This document shows positions 16,830 through 24,711 of a stretch of DNA of 42,121 bases, one piece after another (the first letter of the stretch is position 1; each line of letters opens with the position of its first letter). The notes beneath the pieces were generated by a model. That model was not told where the DNA came from, searched no databases, and saw only the letters and a list, made by a program, of their open reading frames with translations. Source of the DNA: an uncultured Bacilli bacterium (GTDB lineage Bacteria; Bacillota_I; Bacilli_A; RF39; UBA660); the NCBI GenBank assembly GCA_944359055.1, contig CALVSO010000012.1, forward strand, positions 1-42,121, written 5' to 3'. The translations under genes were made by a program, and so were the position numbers.

Positions 16830-17486
16830 ATGAAAGTATTAATTGTAGATGATGAAGAAAGAATTAGAATTTTAATAAAAGAATATTGTTTAAATGAAGA
16901 TTATGATGTCTTAGAAGCATCTGATGGTAAAGAAGCTTTAGATATAATAAAAAATAATAAAGTTGATATTGTAATATTAGATATAATGATGCCTAATATG
17001 GATGGATTAACTGCTTATAATGAAATCAAAAAATATAATATTCCAACTATTATTTTATCGGCTAGAAATGAAGAATATGATAAATTAATAGGGTTTGATT
17101 TAGGTGTTGATGATTATGTAACTAAACCATTCAGTCCTAAAGAATTAATGGCTAGAATAAAAGCTGTTACTAAAAGATTTAATAATTTAACAGATACTTA
17201 TATATATCAAGATTTAAAAGTTGATTTTAAAGGCCATGTTGTTTATATTAAAGATAATGAACTCAAATTAACGCCAAAAGAATATGATTTGTTAGTTTAT
17301 TTTATAAATAATAAAAATGTAGCTTTATCAAGAGAAGAATTATTATCTAAAATATGGGGTTATGATTTTTTTGGTGATGATCGAACTGTTGATACTCATA
17401 TTAAAATGTTAAGAAATAATTTAGGTAATTATCGTGATTTAATTCAAACTGTAAGAGGAATGGGTTATAAATTTGAAATTAAATAA
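16830..17486 (+). CDS. Response regulator, OmpR/PhoB family
   Basis: The 218-residue product has an N-terminal receiver domain with the acidic pair DDEE (residues 6-9), the phospho-acceptor Asp in DIMMPNMDG and Lys in TKPFSPKEL, and a C-terminal winged-helix DNA-binding domain (about 125-218) with LTPKEYDLL and RTVDTHIKMLR. It is cotranscribed with the following kinase, with a 14-nt overlap. Its targets are unknown; the neighbouring electron-transfer genes are one possibility by position only. Confidence 0.95.
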   Translation: MKVLIVDDEERIRILIKEYCLNEDYDVLEASDGKEALDIIKNNKVDIVILDIMMPNMDGLTAYNEIKKYNIPTIILSARNEEYDKLIGFDLGVDDYVTKPFSPKELMARIKAVTKRFNNLTDTYIYQDLKVDFKGHVVYIKDNELKLTPKEYDLLVYFINNKNVALSREELLSKIWGYDFFGDDRTVDTHIKMLRNNLGNYRDLIQTVRGMGYKFEIK

Positions 17487-18831
17487 TTCTTTAAAATCTC
17501 ATATTTGGTTATATTTAATTATATTTACTTTGATGATAGTATTATTTTTATGGTTATTTCAAGTAATTTTTATTAATAAATACTATGAACTTAGTAAAGC
17601 AGATCAAATAAAACGAACTACTCTAGAAATTATTAAAAATTATGATGAAGATGTTGATTATTTAGATAAAATTTCTTATGAAGATAATGTTTGTATCGAG
17701 ATAGTTAAAAATCGAATGACTATTTATAGTTCGAATGAATCAAATAGAGGTTGTTTAATTAGTAATTATCAATATAAAAATGATTTTTTTGATAGTGATG
17801 TAGATGAAAAAACATATAAATTAATAAATCCATTATTTGATACTAAAACTTTAATATATGCCAAAAAATACAATGACGATGTTACAATATTTGTTAATGC
17901 ATCTTTAGAACCATTAGATAACACTATTTCTATATTATCTAATCAATTAATCATTGTAACTATTATAGTATCTCTTTTAGCTTTTGTTATTGGTTTTTTT
18001 ATATCTAAAAGAATTAGCAAACCTATTGAAAAAATGAATAAAAATGCTTTAAAACTAGCTAATGGTAATTATAACTTTAAATTTGATAATAACTCTAAAA
18101 TATCAGAAATAGATGAACTTGCTAATACATTAAATTATGCTAAAAATGAATTAGAGCATACAGATGAATTAAGAAGAGATTTACTTGCTAATGTATCACA
18201 TGATCTTAAAACACCACTTACTATGATAAAAGGTTATGCTGAAATGATTAGAGATTTAAATTATGATAATGAAGAAAAAAGAAATGCTAATTTAAATGTT
18301 ATAATTGAAGAATCAGAACGTTTAAACGTTTTAGTTGAAGATATTTTAACTTTATCTAAAATTCAAGCTAATAAAGATACAATAAACAAAGAAGAATTTG
18401 ATTTAATTACATTAATTAATAATATTATTAAAAGATATAGTATTTATAAAGAAACTGAAGGATATATCTTTGAAGTAAATACTCCTAAAGAAGTTATTAT
18501 AAACGCTGATAAAAAGAAAATAGAACAAGTTATTTATAATCTAATTAATAACGCTATAAATTATACTGGTAAAGATAATAGGGTAATTATAAATGTAATT
18601 AAAAACAAGAAAGTTCGTGTTGAAATTAAAGATACTGGTAAAGGAATTAAAGAAGAAGATTTACCTCATATTTGGGAAAAATACTATCATTCTAAGAAGA
18701 AACATAAAAGGAATGTAATTGGTACTGGTATTGGTTTATCTATTGTTAAAACGATATTAGAAAGTCATAATTTCAAATATGGCGTTGATAGTAAATTAAA
18801 TAAAGGAACTACATTTTATTTTGAAATATAA
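17473..18831 (+). CDS. Sensor histidine kinase
   Basis: The 452-residue membrane kinase has two transmembrane helices (about 12-33 and 157-178) around an approximately 120-residue extracytoplasmic sensor region containing two cysteines, a HAMP linker (about 180-230), the HisKA box with phospho-accepting His243 (NVSHDLKTPL) and an HATPase domain with N box NLINNAINYT and G1 box DTGKGIKEED. The start is TTG, inside the response regulator gene. The signal sensed is unknown. Confidence 0.95.
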   Translation: MKLNNSLKSHIWLYLIIFTLMIVLFLWLFQVIFINKYYELSKADQIKRTTLEIIKNYDEDVDYLDKISYEDNVCIEIVKNRMTIYSSNESNRGCLISNYQYKNDFFDSDVDEKTYKLINPLFDTKTLIYAKKYNDDVTIFVNASLEPLDNTISILSNQLIIVTIIVSLLAFVIGFFISKRISKPIEKMNKNALKLANGNYNFKFDNNSKISEIDELANTLNYAKNELEHTDELRRDLLANVSHDLKTPLTMIKGYAEMIRDLNYDNEEKRNANLNVIIEESERLNVLVEDILTLSKIQANKDTINKEEFDLITLINNIIKRYSIYKETEGYIFEVNTPKEVIINADKKKIEQVIYNLINNAINYTGKDNRVIINVIKNKKVRVEIKDTGKGIKEEDLPHIWEKYYHSKKKHKRNVIGTGIGLSIVKTILESHNFKYGVDSKLNKGTTFYFEI

Positions 18832-18862
18832 AAAACATTTATAAATATATAGATGTTTTTTT
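18830..18862 (+). terminator. Intrinsic terminator
   Basis: AAAAACAT/ATGTTTTT stem with T run after the histidine kinase. Confidence 0.7.
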
Positions 18863-18899
18863 GTTTTATATGATATAATTAATAGTAGGAGGAATATAT

Positions 18900-19541
18900 A
18901 TGGAATTAAGAGAAGTTTATTCTAAAATGTTTGGTTGGATGTTTGTGGGATTATTGGTAACATTTTTAACAGGTTATGTAGTATCCAATAGTTATGATAT
19001 TTTATTGTTAGTAGCTCAAGTACCATTTATTGTTTATGCAATTATTGAAATAGGATTAGTTATATTCTTTTCCCTTAAAATAAGAACTATGAGCAGTACT
19101 ACTGCTAAAATATGCTTTATACTTTATTCATTTGTAACAGGACTTACTTTTTCATTTTTATTTTTAGTTTATGAGTTATATTCAATGATTTATGTGTTTG
19201 GAATAACTGCATTATTATTTGGTATATTTGCACTAATAGGACATTTTACAAATATTGATTTAAGTAAATTTAGCACATTTTTATTTATGGGTTTATTAGC
19301 TATTATTATATGCAGTTTAATTAATATGTTTATTGGTAATGAAACATTTGATTTGATCTTAACTATAATAGGCATTGTTATATTTTTAGGTTATACAGCT
19401 TATGATATTCAAAAAGTAAAATATAATTTAGATACATTTCCACAAGATAATTTAGCCATTTTTGGTGCATTAGAACTATATTTAGACTTTATTAACTTAT
19501 TCTTAAAATTATTAAGTTTATTCGGTAAGAGAAAAGATTAA
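18900..19541 (+). CDS. Bax inhibitor-1/YccA family membrane protein
   Basis: The 213-residue product is nearly all transmembrane (seven helices) and matches the BI-1/TMBIM family: an N-terminal V-YSKMFGWMFVGLLVTF stretch, and a C-terminal LGYTAYDIQKVK motif holding the conserved acidic residue associated with calcium leak in homologues. Bacterial members such as B. subtilis YetJ are pH-dependent calcium leak channels. AGGAGGAATAT precedes the ATG. It is a single-gene unit just upstream of the toxin-antitoxin candidate. Confidence 0.9.
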   Translation: MELREVYSKMFGWMFVGLLVTFLTGYVVSNSYDILLLVAQVPFIVYAIIEIGLVIFFSLKIRTMSSTTAKICFILYSFVTGLTFSFLFLVYELYSMIYVFGITALLFGIFALIGHFTNIDLSKFSTFLFMGLLAIIICSLINMFIGNETFDLILTIIGIVIFLGYTAYDIQKVKYNLDTFPQDNLAIFGALELYLDFINLFLKLLSLFGKRKD

Positions 19542-19548
19542 ATAAAGT

Positions 19549-19577
19549 TTGACAAAATTAATTATATGTTATATAAT
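19549..19577 (+). promoter_or_regulatory. Consensus promoter of the antisense RNA
   Basis: TTGACA (19549-19554) and TATAAT (19572-19577), 17-bp spacer: a perfect sigma-A consensus with no ribosome binding site or ORF behind it. Confidence 0.75.
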
Positions 19578-19583
19578 GTATAT

Positions 19584-19697
19584 AGATGAAAGAAATTTCA
19601 TATAATAAAAGAGATACATTTAATATTGCAGTATTAGATGTTTGCTCAATTTTTTTGGGAAAACACCGATTTCAATGATGATTCGGTGTTTTGTTTT
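19584..19697 (+). ncRNA. Candidate antisense RNA antitoxin, about 110 nt
   Basis: A strong promoter fires into a short region without an ORF and ends at the hairpin AAAACACCGA/TCGGTGTTTT (19660-19692) followed by GTTTTC. Its last 40 nt or so lie opposite the 3' end of the minus-strand toxin mRNA, so the two RNAs can pair over the shared terminator region. This convergent arrangement resembles par/Fst and the Bacillus TxpA/RatA and BsrG/SR4 modules. No match to a named RNA family was tested. Confidence 0.55.
19660..19692. terminator. Shared bidirectional terminator of toxin and antitoxin RNAs
   Basis: A 10-bp stem with T residues within its arms serves both strands. The plus-strand exit (GTTTTC) is more U-rich than the minus-strand exit (CCCAAAAAAA). 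Confidence 0.65.
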
Positions 19698-19797
19698 CTA
19701 ATCTTTGCTTTTTAAAGCAACAACTGTATAAAATACAATCATTGCAAAAACGATGATTAATTGCATCTTTATTCCTTTCGTTTAATTTAAAATTCAT
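19672..19797 (-). CDS. Leader ORF overlapping the toxin frame, 41 codons
   Basis: It begins MNFKLNERNKDAINHRF and is cysteine-rich and hydrophilic later on. Its ATG follows the best ribosome binding site on this RNA (GGAGGTGATCTTT). The product looks non-functional, and its main role may be to bring ribosomes to the overlapping hydrophobic ORF, as mok does for hok. It could also simply be the true product of the RNA. Confidence 0.35.
   Translation of the reverse strand: MNFKLNERNKDAINHRFCNDCILYSCCFKKQRLENKTPNHH
19698..19766 (-). CDS. Candidate type I toxin, 22-residue hydrophobic peptide
   Basis: The minus strand encodes a peptide that starts MQLIIVFAMIVF and ends VVALKSKD: one membrane-spanning stretch with a charged tail, typical of type I toxins such as Fst, TxpA and BsrG. 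AAAGGA lies 8 nt ahead of the ATG. A second ORF in another frame (41 codons, 19672-19797) starts at a stronger site, GGAGGTGATC, and overlaps it, so the toxin may be translationally coupled to that leader. The mRNA has a consensus promoter, a hairpin hiding GGAGG, and ends complementary to each other (19824-19832 with 19685-19693). Toxicity is inferred. Confidence 0.6.
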   Translation of the reverse strand: MQLIIVFAMIVFYTVVALKSKD

Positions 19798-19805
19798 AAA
19801 GATCA

Positions 19806-19823
19806 CCTCCGTTTCATACGGAG
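19806..19823 (-). promoter_or_regulatory. Hairpin sequestering the toxin mRNA ribosome binding site
   Basis: On the minus strand CTCCG-TATGAAA-CGGAG forms a stem whose 3' arm contains the GGAGG Shine-Dalgarno sequence. The adjacent 5' GGTGTTTTG (19824-19832) can pair with CAAAACACC at the RNA's 3' end. Confidence 0.55.
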
Positions 19824-19857
19824 CAAAACACCTAACTATTAAATATATCTCATATTA

Positions 19858-19886
19858 ATTATAAATTAATCAGCATATTTTGTCAA
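19858..19886 (-). promoter_or_regulatory. Consensus promoter of the toxin mRNA
   Basis: On the minus strand TTGACA (19881-19886) and TATAAT (19858-19863) with a 17-bp spacer. With the shared terminator it predicts a transcript of about 190-200 nt. Confidence 0.7.
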
Positions 19887-19943
19887 CTATAAATTTACTT
19901 TAATTTTTACTAAATTTATAGTATAATGAAGTAGGTGAGTGGT

Positions 19944-20882
19944 ATGATATATATATTATATGGAACTATTAATTATTTAATAAATAAAGAAGTAAATAAA
20001 ATAATAAAAGAAAACAATATTGACGAAATAAATATAAACAAATATGATTTAACTAATACATATTTAAATGACATAATTAATGACGCTAGTAGTATGTCAT
20101 TATTTGATGATAAAAAAATAATTATTGTTAATAATAGTTATATATTTACAGGTACTACTAAAAAAGCATTAGAACAAGATACAACAATTTTAGAAAATTA
20201 TTTAAATAATATAAATAATAATACAATTTTAATATTTATTGTTAATAATGATAAATTAGATGAAAGAAAAAAAATAACAAAATTAATAAAAAAAATAGGT
20301 ATTGTTAAAGAATTTAATAATATTGATAATATTTCATTAGTAAAAGAATTATTTAATGATTATAATATAACAACTGACAATATAAAATATTTACTAGAAC
20401 GAGTAGGGGATGATACCACCCTACTTGCTACTGAAATTGAAAAGATAAAAATATATAAGGATAAAGATAAAAACATAACTAAAGATGATATAACTAATTT
20501 AATAACTAAATCACTAGAAGCAAATAATTTTAAATTGATTGATGCTATAATAAACAAAAATAAGAATGAAGCTATATTATTATATCAGGATCGAATTAAA
20601 TTAAATGAAGAACCAATCGCTATTATAATTGCTTTAGCTAATCAAATAAGGATAATGTATCAAGTTAAACAACTATATTTAAATGGATATACTAAGAATA
20701 ATATTGCTAGTATATTAAAAATTCATCCGTATAGAGTTAAATTAGCTAATCAAAATTCAAAAAAATATGATTCAAATATATTATTAAATTATTTAAAGCA
20801 ATTAGCTGATTTAGATATATCTATTAAAACAGGTAAAATTGATAAACAATTAGGATTAGAATTATTTATTTTAGCACTATAA
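19944..20882 (+). CDS. holA: DNA polymerase III delta subunit
   Basis: HolA is the clamp-loader subunit that opens the sliding clamp. The 312-residue product has the family layout: N-terminal P-loop-like domain without a Walker motif (MIYILYG, SMSLFDDKKIIIV), LTD-type D-E-RKK segment, middle lid (YLLERVGDDTTLLATEIEKI) and C-terminal collar (IIALANQIRIMYQVK, HPYRVKLANQ, DLDISIKTGKID). The ATG at 19944 follows GTAGGTGAG; a GTG at 19935 lies within that ribosome binding site and is rejected. Single-gene unit ended by a terminator. Confidence 0.92.
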   Translation: MIYILYGTINYLINKEVNKIIKENNIDEININKYDLTNTYLNDIINDASSMSLFDDKKIIIVNNSYIFTGTTKKALEQDTTILENYLNNINNNTILIFIVNNDKLDERKKITKLIKKIGIVKEFNNIDNISLVKELFNDYNITTDNIKYLLERVGDDTTLLATEIEKIKIYKDKDKNITKDDITNLITKSLEANNFKLIDAIINKNKNEAILLYQDRIKLNEEPIAIIIALANQIRIMYQVKQLYLNGYTKNNIASILKIHPYRVKLANQNSKKYDSNILLNYLKQLADLDISIKTGKIDKQLGLELFILAL

Positions 20883-20909
20883 AAAGACAACTTATTACAT
20901 GTCTTTTTT
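20881..20909 (+). terminator. Intrinsic terminator
   Basis: AAAAAGACA/TGTCTTTTTT stem after holA. Confidence 0.75.
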
Positions 20910-20951
20910 AATAATTATCTAACTTCCGATAATATATATTATGTTAACTAA

Positions 20952-21935
20952 TTAATTTTCTAATCTTTGTTTAGATTTGTTAACGTTATCGTTTATTTTT
21001 AATAATTCTTCTTTAGTAAATTCTAGTTTATATTCTTTAATAGCTTGCTTAAATATGATATTAAAATCATGAATAAATCTTTTTTTAGTTTCTTTAGTAA
21101 TTACATTATAATGATCTAAATAATACATTTTATTATTAAACATTGAAGCAATTTTAATTATTTCATCTTTAATAATAGTATTATCAATCAATTTGCCATT
21201 ATTAATAACATCATTAAATAAATCATCTAGTTTATCACATAATAATTTATATGTTCCTACACTACTATATTTATCAAATTGTTTTTCTGTATGTAATCCA
21301 TCATATATTAATCCATACAAAAAATCATTTACTGGTACTGTTTGATACAAATAACCTTTACTAGTTCTTAAATTTATTTTTGTATCTATAATACTTTTAT
21401 TTAAATTACTATATGAAACATTAAACTCATTATTCATAGCAAATACTAATAATCTAATAATTGTATTAAATTGATTTGATAATGATTGATATAACCAATT
21501 AGAATTAAATATTAAATCATCTATGCAATTTACATTAGAATTATTATATTTTTTAACTAAACAAATATTTGTAATTAAATCTAATCCTATTTCATTAAAA
21601 GTTTCACCATAATAGTTATATTTATCTTTAGTTTTTTCTTCAATTACTAATCCATTATAAACTAATTTTTTAGCTCCTTTATTATATAAATCAACAAAAT
21701 CAAAATCTGGAATACTTAAGTATTTTATTAATTCATATAAATATAAATAATTGCTTTCTATATTATTTTCTTTTTTGATTATTTTTTTTATTGAATTAAA
21801 TATATTTTTACTTTGTTTATTTAATTTAGAAATAATCTTTTCTTTGCTAGTTTCATCAAATAAAGACAATAACATATTATAACAATTATCAAATATAGTT
21901 TGTTCTAAATTATCTAAATTATTTGAAAATATCAT
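20952..21935 (-). CDS. Hypothetical protein, 327 residues
   Basis: I do not recognise this protein. It is soluble, asparagine- and lysine-rich as expected for this genome, and predicted to be helical throughout, without membrane segments. Its promoter (TTGTTA 21996-22001, TATAAT 21973-21978, 17-bp spacer) and AGTAGGTG ribosome binding site are clear, so it is expressed as a single gene. No domain motif stands out. Confidence 0.6.
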   Translation of the reverse strand: MIFSNNLDNLEQTIFDNCYNMLLSLFDETSKEKIISKLNKQSKNIFNSIKKIIKKENNIESNYLYLYELIKYLSIPDFDFVDLYNKGAKKLVYNGLVIEEKTKDKYNYYGETFNEIGLDLITNICLVKKYNNSNVNCIDDLIFNSNWLYQSLSNQFNTIIRLLVFAMNNEFNVSYSNLNKSIIDTKINLRTSKGYLYQTVPVNDFLYGLIYDGLHTEKQFDKYSSVGTYKLLCDKLDDLFNDVINNGKLIDNTIIKDEIIKIASMFNNKMYYLDHYNVITKETKKRFIHDFNIIFKQAIKEYKLEFTKEELLKINDNVNKSKQRLEN

Positions 21936-21972
21936 TTTTCAAACACCTACTTTTATATTTATTATTTACTTT

Positions 21973-22001
21973 ATTATAACAAATATTCCATATTTTAACA
22001 A
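21973..22001 (-). promoter_or_regulatory. Promoter of the 327-residue gene
   Basis: Minus-strand TTGTTA and TATAAT separated by 17 bp, about 40 bp upstream of the start codon. Confidence 0.6.
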
Positions 22002-22055
22002 TTATATTAATAAATATTTTATAACAAACTGTCAATAATATTAATGGGTGATAAA

Positions 22056-22184
22056 ATGAAAAAGAATAAACAAGCAAAAAATTGTAATTCTAATAAATCA
22101 TGTAAAGAAAACAAAATGAATTCTAACATGAATAAACAAGAAACTACAAGTGCTAATACTTCTTCAAATTATGATTTTGAATAA
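22056..22184 (+). CDS. Small hydrophilic protein, 42 residues
   Basis: This short ORF starts MKKNKQAKNCNSNKSCKENK and ends NYDFE. It is rich in Asn, Lys and Ser, with two cysteines, and probably disordered. GGGTGAT sits ahead of the ATG, a promoter-like TTAACA/TTTATA pair lies upstream, and a good terminator follows, so it appears to be a genuine gene. Small basic coat- or spore-type proteins of Bacillota look similar in composition, but no family is recognised. Confidence 0.55.
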   Translation: MKKNKQAKNCNSNKSCKENKMNSNMNKQETTSANTSSNYDFE

Positions 22185-22197
22185 GTTTTAACCCAAG

Positions 22198-22225
22198 AAA
22201 AAAAGACGATTTTAAGGTCTTTTTT
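22198..22225 (+). terminator. Intrinsic terminator
   Basis: AAAAAAGAC/GTCTTTTTT stem after the 42-residue ORF. Confidence 0.8.
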
Positions 22226-22265
22226 CTTTTTGAAATATCTTCTTCCCCTACTCTTATTATTTAAA

Positions 22266-23000
22266 TTAAAAAATAAAATGATTTATTAGCATAAGTAAAA
22301 CTCCTAAAATAAAAAATAAATAGGTTATATTTAATTTATTATAACTTTTAGAAGTTGGTAATAATTCATACATTGATATATGAATCATAATACCTGCTAT
22401 AATGCCAAATAAAAATCCCATTATTCTATCATTAATATAATTACTTAAAAAAAGATATGTTAATAAAGCTCCAAATGGTTCTGATATAGCAGATATAAAT
22501 GTATAAAAAATAGCTTTAAATTTACTATTAGTAGCATAATAAATAGGAATAGATATACTAATACCTTCAGGTATATTATGTAATGCTATGGCTATAGTTA
22601 AAGATATTCCTAACATAATATTAGTATTAGTAGCCATAAAAGTGGCAATGCCTTCAGGAATATTATGTATTATTATAGCTAACATAGCAAATACACCTAC
22701 TCTATACAAATTATTATCTGTTGGAATATATTTATCAATAAACATAGAAAATATAATACCACTTACAACAAATATTAACATATATATAATAGCAGGAAAT
22801 TTAGGAAAAATATTAATTAATAAATTATATGATTCTGGTATTAAATCAGTAATTGATACTGTAAACATTACTCCTGAAGCAAAAGCCAAAGCTGCAATAA
22901 TTATATTTTCGTTTTTTTTCTTAAATATAAATATTGATCCAATCATTGTAGATAAACCAGCTAATATAGTTAAAATAAAGGCAAATGATACATTATTCAT
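22266..23000 (-). CDS. ZIP family divalent metal transporter (ZupT-like)
   Basis: The 244-residue membrane protein should import zinc or another divalent cation. It has eight transmembrane segments and two copies of the metal-binding HNIPEGI motif (in helices IV and V), the hallmark of ZIP proteins. The ATG at 23000 follows AGGTGATATCA; the GTG nine bases upstream is part of that ribosome binding site. No cytosolic His-rich loop is visible. It lies alone between a small gene and the alkD-xerD pair. Confidence 0.93.
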   Translation of the reverse strand: MNNVSFAFILTILAGLSTMIGSIFIFKKKNENIIIAALAFASGVMFTVSITDLIPESYNLLINIFPKFPAIIYMLIFVVSGIIFSMFIDKYIPTDNNLYRVGVFAMLAIIIHNIPEGIATFMATNTNIMLGISLTIAIALHNIPEGISISIPIYYATNSKFKAIFYTFISAISEPFGALLTYLFLSNYINDRIMGFLFGIIAGIMIHISMYELLPTSKSYNKLNITYLFFILGVLLMLINHFIF

Positions 23001-23066
23001 TGATATCACCTATAAAATTATATGACCAAATAAAAACTTAATAACAAATATTAAGTTTTTAAATTA

Positions 23067-23762
23067 TTAAATTCGTTTTAATTTTTTTAAATAATCTTTA
23101 TCATTTATTTTATATGATTCGATAGCTTTCTGTAATGATTTATTATATGTCCAATCATCTAAATTACAATTACTTAAAAAATGTAATGTTTTATCATGGT
23201 ATTTTACTAAACACATTGAAATAAGCCATGCAATAGCTATTTTAACGTAATATTCATCACTTTTAATACAATTTACTATGTCAAACACTTCATCGATATA
23301 ATCATCATTTAAATAGTAAAATAATGATACTATTCCTACTCTATTAATAAATGGTTTATCATTTTTTAAATACTCTTTAATTTTAATTAAGTACTTATCT
23401 AAATTTTTATTAATAATTTTATAATTTAAAACAACTGAATCACAAGTAGCCCAAGAATCAATATAATTAATATAATCATCAAATAATTTAATTGATTCAT
23501 TATAATTTTTTAAATAAGTAATAACTAATCCATGAAGCATAATTTCTTCATAATATTTATGTTTATTATTTTTAATAAAAGTTAAATAATCTTTTTTAGA
23601 TATTTCTTTTGCTATTTTCTTTAAAATAGGAATTCTAACTCCAATTATATTATTGGTTTTAATAATTCTTTCATTAAAATTTTTATATTCATCATCTTTA
23701 ATACTAAACAAATATTCAATTAGTTCTAAATTATCCGTGAGGATGGAATTTGGTATATTCAT
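23067..23762 (-). CDS. AlkD-like DNA alkylation repair protein
   Basis: The 231-residue all-helical product fits the AlkC/AlkD HEAT-repeat family, DNA glycosylases that remove alkylated bases such as 7-methylguanine. The family marker WATCD (about residues 104-108) is present, as are GVRIPILKKIAKEI near the N-terminus and the IAIAWLIS helix. The start overlaps the end of xerD by 32 nt with a weak ribosome binding site, so it is probably translated from the xerD transcript. Confidence 0.85.
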   Translation of the reverse strand: MNIPNSILTDNLELIEYLFSIKDDEYKNFNERIIKTNNIIGVRIPILKKIAKEISKKDYLTFIKNNKHKYYEEIMLHGLVITYLKNYNESIKLFDDYINYIDSWATCDSVVLNYKIINKNLDKYLIKIKEYLKNDKPFINRVGIVSLFYYLNDDYIDEVFDIVNCIKSDEYYVKIAIAWLISMCLVKYHDKTLHFLSNCNLDDWTYNKSLQKAIESYKINDKDYLKKLKRI

Positions 23763-24636
23763 CTTTTAATTTCTGATTTGAAATATGAGTATATATTTGT
23801 GTAGTAGATAATGAACTATGACCTAACATTTCTTTGATACTTACTATATCAGCACCTCTATCAAGTAAGTGAGTTGCAAAAGAATGTCTTAAAGTATGAG
23901 GAGAAAATTCTGTTTTAATATTTTTTTTAATTGCTAATTCTTTTACTAATTTATAAAAACTTTGTCTTGATAATTTTTTACCACGATTATTTAAAAATAT
24001 ATAATCGGTATTAGTTTTAAGTAGTTCTTTTCGATATTCTAATATATATTTTTTTAAATAATATATGGCATAATCGCCAATTGGAATTATTCTTTCTTTA
24101 CTACCCTTACCTAAAGTTCTTATTAAATCACTATCTAAATCAATATCATTTAGTTTTAGATTAACTAGTTCACTTACCCTAAGACCTGTAGCATACATTA
24201 ATTCTAACATAGCTTTATTTCGGTAACTATATTTATCAACTAAATCAATGTCTAACAAATTTTTAACTTCATCAAGAGATAACACTTTAGGTAAAGTTTT
24301 CCTTAGTTTTGGTACTTCTAAATATTCCATTGGATCTGTTACAAATCTATTAGATAATACTAAAAATTTATAAAATGTTCTTAAAACTGATACATTATGA
24401 TTAATAGAACTAGTAGATAATTGTTGTTCTCTTAAATATTTTGTATATTCCATTATATCTTTTCTTTTGATATTATTGATATTTAAATTCTTTTTACTAA
24501 TATATTTATAATATTTATATAAATCATTCATATAAGAATTAATTGTTTCATTACTATATTTTTTATCTATTAATAAATATGTTTTAAATTCTAAAGCTTT
24601 ATTATTAAATTCATCTTTATTTGGTATAAAATTCAT
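23731..24636 (-). CDS. xerD: Tyrosine recombinase XerD-like
   Basis: The 301-residue product is a full-length Xer recombinase that resolves chromosome dimers at dif. The N-terminal SAM-like core-binding domain (about 10-95) precedes the catalytic domain with Arg153 (TGLRVSEL), Lys177 (LGKGSKER), His247 and Arg250 (HTLRHSFATH), His273 (LGHSSL) and the nucleophile Tyr282 (TQIYTH). It is chromosomal and housekeeping in context (beside rarA and alkD), not part of a visible mobile element. XerC is an alternative name. Confidence 0.93.
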   Translation of the reverse strand: MNFIPNKDEFNNKALEFKTYLLIDKKYSNETINSYMNDLYKYYKYISKKNLNINNIKRKDIMEYTKYLREQQLSTSSINHNVSVLRTFYKFLVLSNRFVTDPMEYLEVPKLRKTLPKVLSLDEVKNLLDIDLVDKYSYRNKAMLELMYATGLRVSELVNLKLNDIDLDSDLIRTLGKGSKERIIPIGDYAIYYLKKYILEYRKELLKTNTDYIFLNNRGKKLSRQSFYKLVKELAIKKNIKTEFSPHTLRHSFATHLLDRGADIVSIKEMLGHSSLSTTQIYTHISNQKLKDEYTKFHPHG

Positions 24637-24711
24637 ATTATCACCTATATAATTATATCACACTCTATTAATTTTTTAATAATTTTGATAAAATAATATG
24701 TGGTGATGTAA

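Noticed and set aside
22588..23025. 145-codon plus-strand ORF opposite the ZIP transporter
   Set aside because: The minus-strand frame has two HNIPEGI motifs and eight membrane helices; the plus-strand frame is its antisense shadow.
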